DNA of 57,886 nucleotides from a virus. Each line of letters opens with the position of its first letter. The stretch's first letter is position 1. The notes beneath the pieces are model-generated. The model did not search any database. It had not been told where the DNA came from and was given only the letters and a program-made list of their open reading frames with translations. The stretch lies in IMG/VR virus record IMGVR_UViG_3300042328_002052, positions 1-57,886 of that record; one strand, written 5' to 3'. A program made the translations under genes and the position numbers. Below, in pieces: positions 13,854 through 20,531 of this stretch.

Positions 13854-13860
13854 TTAGAGA

Positions 13861-13934
13861 GTTCCCGTAGCCCAGCAGGATAGAGCAGCCGCCTTCTAAG
13901 CGGCAGGTCGTTGGTTCGAATCCAACCGGGAACG
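13861..13934 (+). tRNA. tRNA-Arg (TCT)
   Basis: Acceptor GTTCCCG/CGGGAAC, anticodon loop CTTCTAA, T-loop TTCGAAT, discriminator G. Reads AGA/AGG. It lies seven bases after the CAA tRNA, probably on the same transcript. Confidence 0.95.
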
Positions 13935-13935
13935 C

Positions 13936-13963
13936 TTGACAAGAAAGGAATAGGTGCTACAAT
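13936..13963 (+). promoter_or_regulatory. Promoter for second structured RNA and tRNA-Ile
   Basis: TTGACA, 16-base spacer, TACAAT, directly after tRNA-Arg. The next reading frame is far away; an RNA product is implied. Confidence 0.8.
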
Positions 13964-13969
13964 GTGAAC

Positions 13970-14072
13970 CAAGATGATTATATTATAAAAGAGTTTGGTG
14001 GTTTCCGAAGAAACCACACAGAGGCATTCTGTGAATGCACGGTTGGGAACTAGCCGTAAGATTAGCCAATAC
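13970..14072 (+). ncRNA. Second structured RNA, upstream of tRNA-Ile
   Basis: About 100 bases with three successive hairpins: GTGGTTTC-CGAA-GAAACCAC (13998-14017), GCATTC-TGT-GAATGC (14024-14038) and ACGGTT-(GGGAACT)-AGCCGT (14039-14057). The second and third are directly adjacent. It has its own promoter and no convincing reading frame. It could be a processed small RNA or a tRNA leader. Confidence 0.5.
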
Positions 14073-14148
14073 GGAAGGGTGGCTGAATCGTAGTTAGAGC
14101 GCATGCCTTATAAGCGTGAATATGTGGGTGCAACTCCCGCCCCTTCCA
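14073..14148 (+). tRNA. tRNA-Ile (TAT)
   Basis: Acceptor GGAAGGG/CCCTTCC, anticodon stem CATGC/GCGTG with loop CTTATAA, giving TAT, reading the AUA codon directly. The T-loop is TGCAACT instead of TTCGAAT, with T-stem GTGGG/CCCGC. Discriminator A, no encoded CCA. Confidence 0.85.
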
Positions 14149-14195
14149 CTCATTGTACATAGGAGCCTTCCCGCTACTGGGCTCCTAGTTCCCTA

Positions 14196-14230
14196 GAGCC
14201 CTCGCGCAAGCGAGGGCTCTGTTCTTTCTT
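14196..14230 (+). terminator. Terminator of tRNA cluster
   Basis: AGAGCCCTCGC(GCAA)GCGAGGGCTCT followed by GTTCTTTCTTT. A smaller hairpin AGGAGCC/GGCTCCT precedes it. Confidence 0.9.
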
Positions 14231-14234
14231 TGAG

Positions 14235-14302
14235 CTACTATCAAAAATTGCCGCTTAAAGCAATTTTTGAGGATTGGGGGATATTATTATTCCGGATAGT
14301 AG
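14235..14302. repeat. CTACTATC hairpin element D
   Basis: CTACTATC and GGATAGTAG ends enclose TCAAAAATTGC/GCAATTTTTGA. It lies 93 bases before ATG 14396. AT-rich tracts follow it and precede the -35 (CCTCAAAAATATTTC). Confidence 0.8.
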
Positions 14303-14360
14303 CCCGGACAGGACGGCTTATCGGCCCTCAAAAATATTTCAAAATATTCGCCACCAATTT

Positions 14361-14388
14361 TTGACTTCCCAAAAGTTTCTGTTACAAT
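14361..14388 (+). promoter_or_regulatory. Early leaderless promoter
   Basis: TTGACT, 16-base spacer, TACAAT, seven bases, ATG 14396. Confidence 0.8.
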
Positions 14389-14395
14389 GTTCTCC

Positions 14396-15736
14396 ATGAA
14401 CAGCATCGACACTCGCAAGCAGAACTTTCTCAACGCACTCACCCGCGTAGCAGGTAAGCCCTTCAGCATTGGTGATGCAGTCTACAGTCGCCGTGACTGC
14501 CTGACTGCTCTCTCCTCCTCCCTCTCACGGGGCGAGGATTGCTACAAGGTTCTCCCTGCTTGGCTCACCCAAGACCCGACTCGCCGTGCTGATCGGGGAC
14601 ACTACAAGATCCCGGAGATGGTCTCCGTGGAAATCACCCTGACCGACACCGAAGAAAAGATTGAAAACTCTCACGAAGATTTCGTGACTTCCGGTTCCGC
14701 TTCTGATACAATCACCGACATGAACAGCAACACCTACAACCTCACCATGCCGTCCCCGTCCGACCTGAACCTCGTCCCCGTCAAGAACGACACTTTCGTT
14801 CCGTGGGGTCACTACGAGGACATCAGCACGATCCTCGCCTCCAAGCAGTTCGCTCCCGTCTACATCACGGGCATGAGCGGCAACGGCAAGACCACCATGA
14901 TCGAACAGGTCTGCGCCAACAGCGGACGGGAACTCGTCCGCGTCAACATCACCGCCGAAACGGACGAGGACGATCTGCTTGGCGGGTTCCGCCTCATCAA
15001 CGGCGAAACGAAGTTCGTGTTCGGCGGCGTGATTCAGGCGATGCAGCGGGGCGCGATCCTGCTGCTTGACGAGATCGACCTCGGGACGGAGCGCATGATG
15101 TGCCTTCAGCCCGTGCTTGAGGGCAAGGGCGTGTTCCTCAAGAAGATCGGTCTGTATGTCAAGCCCGCTCCCGGCTTCAATGTGGTGGCGACTGCCAACA
15201 CGAAGGGCAAGGGCGAGTCTGATCGGTTCGTGGGTACGCGCTGCCTGAACGAAGCCTACCTTGACCGCTTCTCCTACTGGTTTGAGCAGGACTACGCGGA
15301 CAAGACCGTGGAGGCTCGTATCATCATCCGCAAGATGAAGGCGTTTGGGCGGGAGGACAAGGATTTCGCGCAGTACCTCGTCAAGTGGGCGGAAACGATC
15401 CGCATGGGCTTCAAGGCGGGTGGCTACGATGACATTCTCACGACCCGCCGCTTGGAGGAGATTTGCAAGGCGTTCGCCATCTTCAACAACAAGGAGAAGG
15501 CGATCAAGTTGACGCTCACCCGGTTCGATTCGGCAACGCAGGAGGCGTTCTACAACCTCTACACCAAGATCGACCCGACCATGCTCCCGACCCCGGAGGG
15601 GATGAAGGAGGAGCCGAATCCCTCCGTCGAAGCCGCCAAGCGAGAGATCGACGCGATCCTCAACGACATCGGCACGACCATCCCGGTGAACAACAGCAAC
15701 ACCGTGACCCCGACCACCTACGCAGTTCACGCCTAA
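14396..15736 (+). CDS. MoxR/CobS-like AAA+ ATPase
   Basis: 446 residues from ATG 14396. The AAA+ core has Walker A GMSGNGKTT (about 159-167), the ETDEDDLLGGF segment typical of CobS/MoxR proteins, Walker B ILLLDEID (221-228) and sensor ATANT (265-269). The first 108 residues form a separate domain plus acidic linker. Proteins of this kind are called CobS in marine phages, but the fold is that of a MoxR chaperone working with a VWA partner; such a partner lies at 16205. A second promoter inside the gene would start a 338-residue form at ATG 14720 that lacks the N-terminal domain but keeps the whole ATPase. Confidence 0.85.
   Translation: MNSIDTRKQNFLNALTRVAGKPFSIGDAVYSRRDCLTALSSSLSRGEDCYKVLPAWLTQDPTRRADRGHYKIPEMVSVEITLTDTEEKIENSHEDFVTSGSASDTITDMNSNTYNLTMPSPSDLNLVPVKNDTFVPWGHYEDISTILASKQFAPVYITGMSGNGKTTMIEQVCANSGRELVRVNITAETDEDDLLGGFRLINGETKFVFGGVIQAMQRGAILLLDEIDLGTERMMCLQPVLEGKGVFLKKIGLYVKPAPGFNVVATANTKGKGESDRFVGTRCLNEAYLDRFSYWFEQDYADKTVEARIIIRKMKAFGREDKDFAQYLVKWAETIRMGFKAGGYDDILTTRRLEEICKAFAIFNNKEKAIKLTLTRFDSATQEAFYNLYTKIDPTMLPTPEGMKEEPNPSVEAAKREIDAILNDIGTTIPVNNSNTVTPTTYAVHA
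14684..14712 (+). promoter_or_regulatory. Internal in-frame leaderless promoter
   Basis: GTGACT-TCC, 17-base spacer, TACAAT, seven bases, in-frame ATG 14720 within the AAA+ gene. It shares the TGACTTCC string with other early promoters. Confidence 0.65.
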
Positions 15737-15760
15737 CCAAGAAAGAGAAATAAAAAGAAA

Positions 15761-15982
15761 ATGCCATACCTCAACAAGCGCAATCGTTTCGTCCAAGCCG
15801 CCAAGCATTTCGCGGAAGTCCACAACCGCCCCACCGACTGCTTCACGAAGGCTGACCTTCTTGATGTTGCCAAGTCGATCAACATGAAGGGCATTCCGAC
15901 TTGGGTGCTGAAGGACTACGGCAGCGCAGTCAGCAGAGGGGTCTATGACCTGACCTCGCTCATCAAGCCCGTCACCGTCTGA
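15761..15982 (+). CDS. Small winged-helix-like protein (73 aa)
   Basis: Lies between the AAA+ and VWA genes, 24 bases after the former, with a purine-rich AAGAAAGAGAAATAAAAAG tract before ATG 15761, so it is likely co-transcribed with the ATPase. The pattern TKADLLDVAKSINMKGIPTW followed by VLKDYGSAVSRGVYDL suggests a helix-turn-helix or winged-helix fold. Because of its position it could be an adaptor or regulator of the ATPase/VWA pair (inference only). Confidence 0.6.
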   Translation: MPYLNKRNRFVQAAKHFAEVHNRPTDCFTKADLLDVAKSINMKGIPTWVLKDYGSAVSRGVYDLTSLIKPVTV

Positions 15983-16033
15983 TGCTGTTCATGCCCCGCC
16001 CCCCATTCGGGGGGCGGGGCAGCTGATGGCGGA

Positions 16034-16106
16034 CTACTATCCGAGGCCCCCTTAAGGGCCGAGGACTCGGAGAACTTTATTATTATTTCAGGACGGCGGA
16101 TAGTAG
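16034..16106. repeat. CTACTATC hairpin element E
   Basis: CTACTATCC and GGATAGTAG ends (16034-16042, 16098-16106) enclose GGCCC(CCTTAA)GGGCC and CCGAG/CTCGG pairings, then TTTATTATTATTT. It lies 98 bases before ATG 16205. Confidence 0.8.
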
Positions 16107-16170
16107 TCTGGACGGCCCCGCACGCTTACCGGACCCCCACAAAAAATCGAAAGTTTCTCTCTCCCAATTA

Positions 16171-16198
16171 CTGACTTCCACGCAGACTGTGGTACAAT
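16171..16198 (+). promoter_or_regulatory. Early leaderless promoter
   Basis: CTGACT, 16-base spacer, TACAAT, six bases, ATG 16205. Confidence 0.85.
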
Positions 16199-16204
16199 AC
16201 TGCC

Positions 16205-18358
16205 ATGACCAACTCTCTCTCCATCTTTGCCAACGCCCTTGCCTCCGAGAACCTGTCCTTCTCGTTCGATCAGAACGCGGAGACTGCCTCGTTCGATACC
16301 AAGACGCGCCACCTGACGATGCCCATTTGGGATGTGTCGGAAACGGTGCAGACCATGCTGATCGCCCATGAGATCAGCCACGCCCTGTGGACTCCCTACG
16401 AGCGCAGCGAGGAGTTGCTTGCTGCTGCGGAGCAGGAGGGCTTCAACAAGATGCTCCTTCAGCGGATCGCCAACATGGTGGAGGATGTCCGCATTGAGAA
16501 GATGATGAAGGCGAAGTACCCCGGTACGCGCCGCGACTTCTACTTGGGCTACAAGGAGATCGTGGATCGGGATATGTTCTCTTTCTCCAAGATGGACATT
16601 TCCAAGAGCGGGATCATCAACCGCCTGAACCTCCACTTCAAGTGGGGCGTTCCCGGCTTCCTCGCCGTCAACCTCTCCCCGGAGGAGCAGAAGATCGCGG
16701 ACATGGTGGATGCCGTCAAGACTTTTGAGGAAACCATCGAAGTCGCCAAGTTCCTCTACCGTCACCCGGAGATGCAGGAGGCTATGAAGAAGGTGGAGAT
16801 GCCCGGTGATCCCAACGGGCAGCAGGAGGGCGATCCTGCGGACGGCATCCTCATGGACACCGACATCAAGGGCGGTGGCAAGGAGAAGGACGGGGACACC
16901 TACACCTCCTCCGTCATCACCCTCACCGGGCTGAAGGACTACCGCAAGGCGATCATCAGCACCGATATGCTGCGTGATTCGTTCACCTCCGCGAACCCCT
17001 ACTACCTTGAGGCTTCCCTGACCAAGTACCGGGAGTATGTGCGCCAGTCCGATGCGTTCGTGCGCCAGTTGGTCGCGCAGTTTGAGCGCAAGAAGGCTGC
17101 GGACGAGATCCGCCGGGAGCGTCCCAAGCAGACCGGGATGCTGAACCTTGACCGTCTGCACCAGTACCGCACCCATGACGATATCTTCCTGTCGAAGATC
17201 GTCAAGAAGGACGGCAAGAACCACGGCATCGTGTTCCTGCTTGACTTCAGCGGGTCGATGCAGAGCAGCATCGAAAATTGTTTCCTTCAGGTTCTCCAGT
17301 TGGTGTGGTTCTGCGAGAAGGCGAAGATCCCGTTCGATGTGTTCGGCTTCACCGATGTTCACGGCTACGCCATGTACGGGGATGCGTTCTACAAGTCCTA
17401 CCACGACTTCCACAACAACCCCGCCAACGAGGGCAAGCAGTTCATTCACCCCTTGCAGCCGGAAGTCGCTCGTTCCTGCCCGACCGGGATTCTGTACGAG
17501 AACGCCCGTCTGATCCACCTCGCGTCATCGAAGGACGATGCGAAGAAGCGGGAGCAGTTGCTCTCCATGCTCTACGGGTCGCTCGTTTCTGCCGACCTCC
17601 CCGGCTCCAACCTCCTCACGCTGCACGGCACTCCGACCGTGGAAGCCCTCGCCATTGCCACCGAATACATGAAGGATTGGGTCACGGAGAACAACATTCA
17701 GATCCCGACCCTCATGGTGGTCACGGACGGTGCGCCCAACGGAGTCACCGTCAAGGACGCAGAGACTTCCAACCTCTACCGCTACTGCTCCAACAGCACG
17801 ATCACGGTGGTCAACGAGATGCTTGGCACGGTGGAGCGCGTCCATACGATGGACACCCCCGGACTCTGCATCGGCAACATGGTCATCAGCACCATGCTCA
17901 ACAGCCTCCGCGCCAAGTTGAACGCCCGGTGCATCGGGATGTATGTGGGCGGTCATCGGATGAACGATCAGACCTTCATGGGCTTCTGCATGAGCCACAA
18001 GGAGCGCGAGGACTTCTACGGCGATCACCGCAACCACCGTGTCGAAGTGTCCGACCTCCCCCGGTACGCTGCTGCGGAGGAGGCGTACAAGGACGGCTGC
18101 GTGATGGTTCACCCGGACATCTTCCCCGGCTACGACTCCTACTTCCTCACCAAGACCCCGAAGATCGTCAAGGACGAGGATGCCATTGCGGACGGTGGAA
18201 CCTTCACCAAGATCAAGAACACCTTCATCAAGACGATGGCGAAGCGCAGCGGGAATCGCGTGTTCCTCACCCGGTATGTGGATATCGTGGCGGGTCAGCC
18301 CGTGAAGAAGATGATCGACTCCATGTACGGGGTCGCCCTCTCCTTCCCGAAGAAGTAA
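16205..18358 (+). CDS. CobT/VWA-like protein with HExxH motif
   Basis: 717 residues. The N-terminal part has AHEISHALW with HExxH at about 55-59 and a following VEDVRIE helix (about 92-98) that could give the third zinc ligand, as in gluzincin-type peptidases and in CobT-like proteins. A low-complexity acidic stretch (about 200-235) leads to a VWA domain with the MIDAS motif DFSGS (about 347-351), and TLMVVTDGAPNG near 505 fits the later metal-site strand. It is the natural partner of the AAA+ protein at 14396 (MoxR-VWA type machine). Leaderless start. The substrate is unknown; B12 metabolism is the textbook role of CobS/CobT but not shown for phages. Confidence 0.8.
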   Translation: MTNSLSIFANALASENLSFSFDQNAETASFDTKTRHLTMPIWDVSETVQTMLIAHEISHALWTPYERSEELLAAAEQEGFNKMLLQRIANMVEDVRIEKMMKAKYPGTRRDFYLGYKEIVDRDMFSFSKMDISKSGIINRLNLHFKWGVPGFLAVNLSPEEQKIADMVDAVKTFEETIEVAKFLYRHPEMQEAMKKVEMPGDPNGQQEGDPADGILMDTDIKGGGKEKDGDTYTSSVITLTGLKDYRKAIISTDMLRDSFTSANPYYLEASLTKYREYVRQSDAFVRQLVAQFERKKAADEIRRERPKQTGMLNLDRLHQYRTHDDIFLSKIVKKDGKNHGIVFLLDFSGSMQSSIENCFLQVLQLVWFCEKAKIPFDVFGFTDVHGYAMYGDAFYKSYHDFHNNPANEGKQFIHPLQPEVARSCPTGILYENARLIHLASSKDDAKKREQLLSMLYGSLVSADLPGSNLLTLHGTPTVEALAIATEYMKDWVTENNIQIPTLMVVTDGAPNGVTVKDAETSNLYRYCSNSTITVVNEMLGTVERVHTMDTPGLCIGNMVISTMLNSLRAKLNARCIGMYVGGHRMNDQTFMGFCMSHKEREDFYGDHRNHRVEVSDLPRYAAAEEAYKDGCVMVHPDIFPGYDSYFLTKTPKIVKDEDAIADGGTFTKIKNTFIKTMAKRSGNRVFLTRYVDIVAGQPVKKMIDSMYGVALSFPKK

Positions 18359-18373
18359 AAGATTCTTTGCATA

Positions 18374-18411
18374 GTTCCCCCGGACTGGAAGGAGAGAGCC
18401 AGTCCGGGGGC
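18374..18411 (+). terminator. Terminator after VWA gene
   Basis: CCCCCGGACTGG and CCAGTCCGGGGG, a 12-base-pair stem, followed by CTATGTCTTT. It lies 15 bases after the stop. Confidence 0.75.
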
Positions 18412-18423
18412 TATGTCTTTGAG

Positions 18424-18489
18424 CTACTATCAGAGAATTTGGTGTTTTTCCAAATTCTCTGATTTTATTTGAGGGGCGGCGGATAGTAG
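18424..18489. repeat. CTACTATC hairpin element F
   Basis: CTACTATC and GGATAGTAG ends enclose TCAGAGAATTTG/CAAATTCTCTGA with TTTTATTT after it. It is followed by an AT-rich CCTCAAAAATTTTTC tract like that after element D. Confidence 0.8.
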
Positions 18490-18592
18490 TTCGGACGGGA
18501 CGCGGGCCAGACCCCCTCAAAAATTTTTCAAAATCTTTCAAAGTATTTGCTGACTTCCCCAGAATTACTTCTGGGACTTGTGGTCGCATTGC

Positions 18593-18620
18593 TGGACAAC
18601 CCCCATATCTAGGCTATACT
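18593..18620 (+). promoter_or_regulatory. Probable early promoter
   Basis: TGGACA, 16-base spacer, TATACT. An ATG follows directly at 18621 and another 12 bases on at 18633; the latter fits the expected transcription start better. Confidence 0.5.
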
Positions 18621-18632
18621 ATGGGACTGTTC

Positions 18633-18944
18633 ATGCGACCGATAACCCCCTCGTCCATGTTGGGTGTCTACCATAATCTTCGCAGGGATTATAGGACGGG
18701 GGGTTATCGGGCGTTACTTGTGGGTCTTTTGATTATGGGGCTCTGCCTTATCGGGCTATACTACGGTCTCATAAACTTTACAAAAATTTGTAATAATATT
18801 GGCGGACAGGATCCAGCTGGACAGGACCCAGAAACTTTAAATAAAATTGAGAGCTACTATCCGGGGGAGCTGGAGGGGGGTCTTCTGGGAATGTTGCGGA
18901 TGGCACGCAGACCCCCTCAGAGCTCTGGACGGGATGTAGAATGA
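18633..18944 (+). CDS. Single-pass membrane protein (103 aa)
   Basis: A basic N-terminal region is followed by a clear hydrophobic helix (ALLVGLLIMGLCLIGLYYGL, about residues 31-50) and a polar, Gly/Pro-rich tail. I chose ATG 18633; ATG 18621 is in frame but touches the -10 box. The tail is encoded partly by a half copy of the CTACTATCC element (18852-18860) and by repeated GGACAGGA strings, so it may be a young or drifting gene. It overlaps the next small gene by ATGA. Confidence 0.5.
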   Translation: MRPITPSSMLGVYHNLRRDYRTGGYRALLVGLLIMGLCLIGLYYGLINFTKICNNIGGQDPAGQDPETLNKIESYYPGELEGGLLGMLRMARRPPQSSGRDVE

Positions 18945-19072
18945 CGGACAGGAAGAAAAATTATAAATTGTCGGACAGGATACGCAAAGCCTATGAGAAT
19001 GTCGTTCGAAAGTACGGACGAGCTCTGGAAAGGCTAGCTAGAGGGGATGAGAGACCCCCTAGGCACAAATAA
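18941..19072 (+). CDS. Small basic protein (43 aa)
   Basis: Read by hand. ATGA overlap with the membrane protein gene. Very basic: MTDRKKNYKLSDRIRKAYEN followed by VVRKYGRALERLARG, a predicted amphipathic helix rich in Arg and Lys that could bind RNA or DNA. No family recognised. Confidence 0.5.
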   Translation: MTDRKKNYKLSDRIRKAYENVVRKYGRALERLARGDERPPRHK

Positions 19073-19314
19073 TTGTCAAAATTCTCAAAAATTTGTCAAA
19101 ATTTATAAGTATTTGCTTGACAGCCTAGGATCGTTTATAGGCTCTTTGTCGTTTAGAGGCCCGGGGAGGGCTAAAAGACGTTCGGACGGCTCCTAGGGGG
19201 TGGGAAATACGATTAAATGGGGTTATATGAGGGGTCTCTAACTCAATCTTTCTCAAATATTCTTAAAAATTTTCTACCCCACTCGCTCCCACTCTCCCCC
19301 ACATTTACCCCCCA
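19073..19314. other. Non-coding stretch
   Basis: No gene seen. It holds AT-rich tracts (TCAAAATTCTCAAAAATTTG), an inverted repeat AGCCTA/TAGGCT next to a TTGACA at about 19123 without a convincing -10, and a pyrimidine-rich stretch on the plus strand up to the convergent gene. GC content drops here, marking the right edge of the GC-rich island. Confidence 0.5.
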
Positions 19315-19467
19315 TCACTTCACTACCTGATTAGCACTCTCCTCTTGTCTTTCATCCTCTGTATCAGTTACTTCTTCTGAGTCTACTTCGGGTTCTGCCT
19401 TCTTGAATCCCATAGGCTTGTCAATGTAAACATCATAACTTTCTAAAAATTCTTTGAAATTTTTCAT
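19315..19467 (-). CDS. Small acidic protein with capsid-targeting-like N-terminus (50 aa)
   Basis: Read by hand. It starts MKNFKEFLESYDVY, the same Lys-x-Phe-Lys-x-Phe-Leu-x-Glu pattern as the protein at 5296, then becomes very acidic (EVDSEEVTDTEDERQEE). It overlaps the methyltransferase gene by ATGA, so both come from the late promoter at 20015-20022. A short acidic peptide carrying the tag alone resembles the small core or internal peptides of T4-like heads (inference). Confidence 0.6.
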   Translation of the reverse strand: MKNFKEFLESYDVYIDKPMGFKKAEPEVDSEEVTDTEDERQEESANQVVK

Positions 19468-20009
19468 TCTTTTGTTCCGTGTATGATTCCATGCTGTAGT
19501 TTGGCATTTGGGAAAATTTTCTGAACTTCAGGGAGATGGGCTGCTGTTGCCATATTGTTCTGCCATGAGTCTGCCTTGGTTCTCTTGCCGACTCCTGTCT
19601 TATCCCCTTCGTAAATGGAAATGAATACTTTTCCACCGGGCTTCAGGGCTTGATGGGCTGTGCGGAGGGCTTCCTGTCTGTATTCCGGCTCCTTGATGAC
19701 ATTCAGCACATTAAAGAGCGATGCGGAGTCTGCCTTGCCCTTGCCTACTCGTTCCATTACTTCCTGATTGTGTTCGGGGGTTCGGTTGTAAGGATCAAAG
19801 ACATGGGCTTCGACTCCCAAATTTCCTAAAAAATCTTTGGCATTGTCAAACTTTCCACCACCAATATCAATATGGGTAGTTCCCTTCTGCCACCCCATTC
19901 TCTTGTGAATGGTTGAGTATGCTTCCGGGAGTTTGTTCTTGTTGATGCTGGTTGCCGCAGATGTAAACTCTTGGGCATCCTCATTCAAAAATTTGAGAAA
20001 ACTTTTCAT
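19464..20009 (-). CDS. SAM-dependent methyltransferase with packaging-type N-terminus
   Basis: 181 residues. THIDIGGGKFDNAKDFL is motif I of class I methyltransferases, HVFDPYNR the motif II acidic strand, ASLFNVLNVIKEP motif IV-like and LKPGGKVFISIYEGD motif VI-like. The start MKSFLKFLNEDAQEF carries the capsid-targeting-like pattern seen at 5296 and 19467, so the enzyme may enter the head and be injected. The ATG at 20009 is chosen because CCTAAATA ends five bases upstream. The substrate (DNA, RNA, protein or small molecule) cannot be read from the sequence. Confidence 0.8.
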   Translation of the reverse strand: MKSFLKFLNEDAQEFTSAATSINKNKLPEAYSTIHKRMGWQKGTTHIDIGGGKFDNAKDFLGNLGVEAHVFDPYNRTPEHNQEVMERVGKGKADSASLFNVLNVIKEPEYRQEALRTAHQALKPGGKVFISIYEGDKTGVGKRTKADSWQNNMATAAHLPEVQKIFPNAKLQHGIIHGTKE

Positions 20010-20014
20010 CAATC

Positions 20015-20022
20015 TATTTAGG
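20015..20022 (-). promoter_or_regulatory. T4-like late promoter (CCTAAATA)
   Basis: Minus-strand CCTAAATA, five bases before ATG 20009: leaderless late geometry. Confidence 0.7.
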
Positions 20023-20030
20023 GTTGTTGC

Positions 20031-20058
20031 TTGCAAGAGTGCTGGGTAAGGCTATATT
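20031..20058 (+). promoter_or_regulatory. Early leaderless promoter
   Basis: TTGCAA, 16-base spacer, TATATT, six bases, ATG 20065. Confidence 0.65.
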
Positions 20059-20064
20059 GTGGGT

Positions 20065-20295
20065 ATGAACAACAACGACGATATCAACGAACTCAAGGCT
20101 GAGATTGTCCGCCTCAATGACAAGATCAATGTCATGAGAAGGATTCTGTGGGAGTGGAACGCATCATCCGGGCCTGTGTGGGAGTATTACAAACTCAAGC
20201 AGATGGGCGAGCGTGATCTTGACTACTGCTTCGATCAGGACTACGAAGTAGACATGCCCCTCTTTGACGATGGCAGCAACCCCTTTGGAGAATGA
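20065..20295 (+). CDS. Early hypothetical protein (76 aa)
   Basis: An N-terminal heptad-like helix (INELKAEIVRLNDKINVMRR) suggests a coiled coil; the C-terminus is acidic and aromatic. Start at 20065 by the leaderless rule. First gene of a tight five-gene run of small proteins up to 21245. Confidence 0.6.
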   Translation: MNNNDDINELKAEIVRLNDKINVMRRILWEWNASSGPVWEYYKLKQMGERDLDYCFDQDYEVDMPLFDDGSNPFGE

Positions 20296-20296
20296 T

Positions 20297-20530
20297 ATGG
20301 ACGATAATGATCTCATTACTCTGTCATTTACCGAAGAACAAATTTTTAATCTTTATGATATTATTAATTCTGTCTTGGATGAAGATATAGAATTTATCGA
20401 CAATCCTTCAGAACCATTCAAAAGTTTGCTTTCTAGAGAAACCCTGATAGAATCAGCAAACGAGACAATGCAATTATTTGATATCGTGAACAATAAAATT
20501 GAAGAACTTTACAAAGAAGAAAATAGCTGA
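20297..20530 (+). CDS. Hypothetical acidic protein (77 aa)
   Basis: ATG 20297 lies one base after the TGA of the previous gene; the longer frame starts inside that gene. Acidic and helical (LSFTEEQIFNLYDIINSVLD). More AT-rich than its neighbours on both sides, which suggests a separate origin. No known motif. Confidence 0.55.
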   Translation: MDDNDLITLSFTEEQIFNLYDIINSVLDEDIEFIDNPSEPFKSLLSRETLIESANETMQLFDIVNNKIEELYKEENS

Positions 20531-20531
20531 C

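Noticed and set aside
14525-15823. 432-aa frame antisense to the AAA+ gene
   Set aside because: Antisense shadow; the plus strand has Walker motifs and the promoter.
16088-17518. Long open frame (476 aa) antisense to the VWA gene
   Set aside because: It is a shadow of GC-rich codons in the real gene; no promoter, no start signal, Val/Leu/Gly-rich nonsense composition.
17278-18462. 394-aa plus-strand frame inside the VWA gene
   Set aside because: Frame-shifted shadow rich in Arg, Pro and His; it runs past the real stop and terminator without signals.
18621-18632. ATG 18621 as start of the membrane protein
   Set aside because: It touches the -10 box TATACT, so it would lie upstream of the expected transcription start; ATG 18633 is in frame and better placed.
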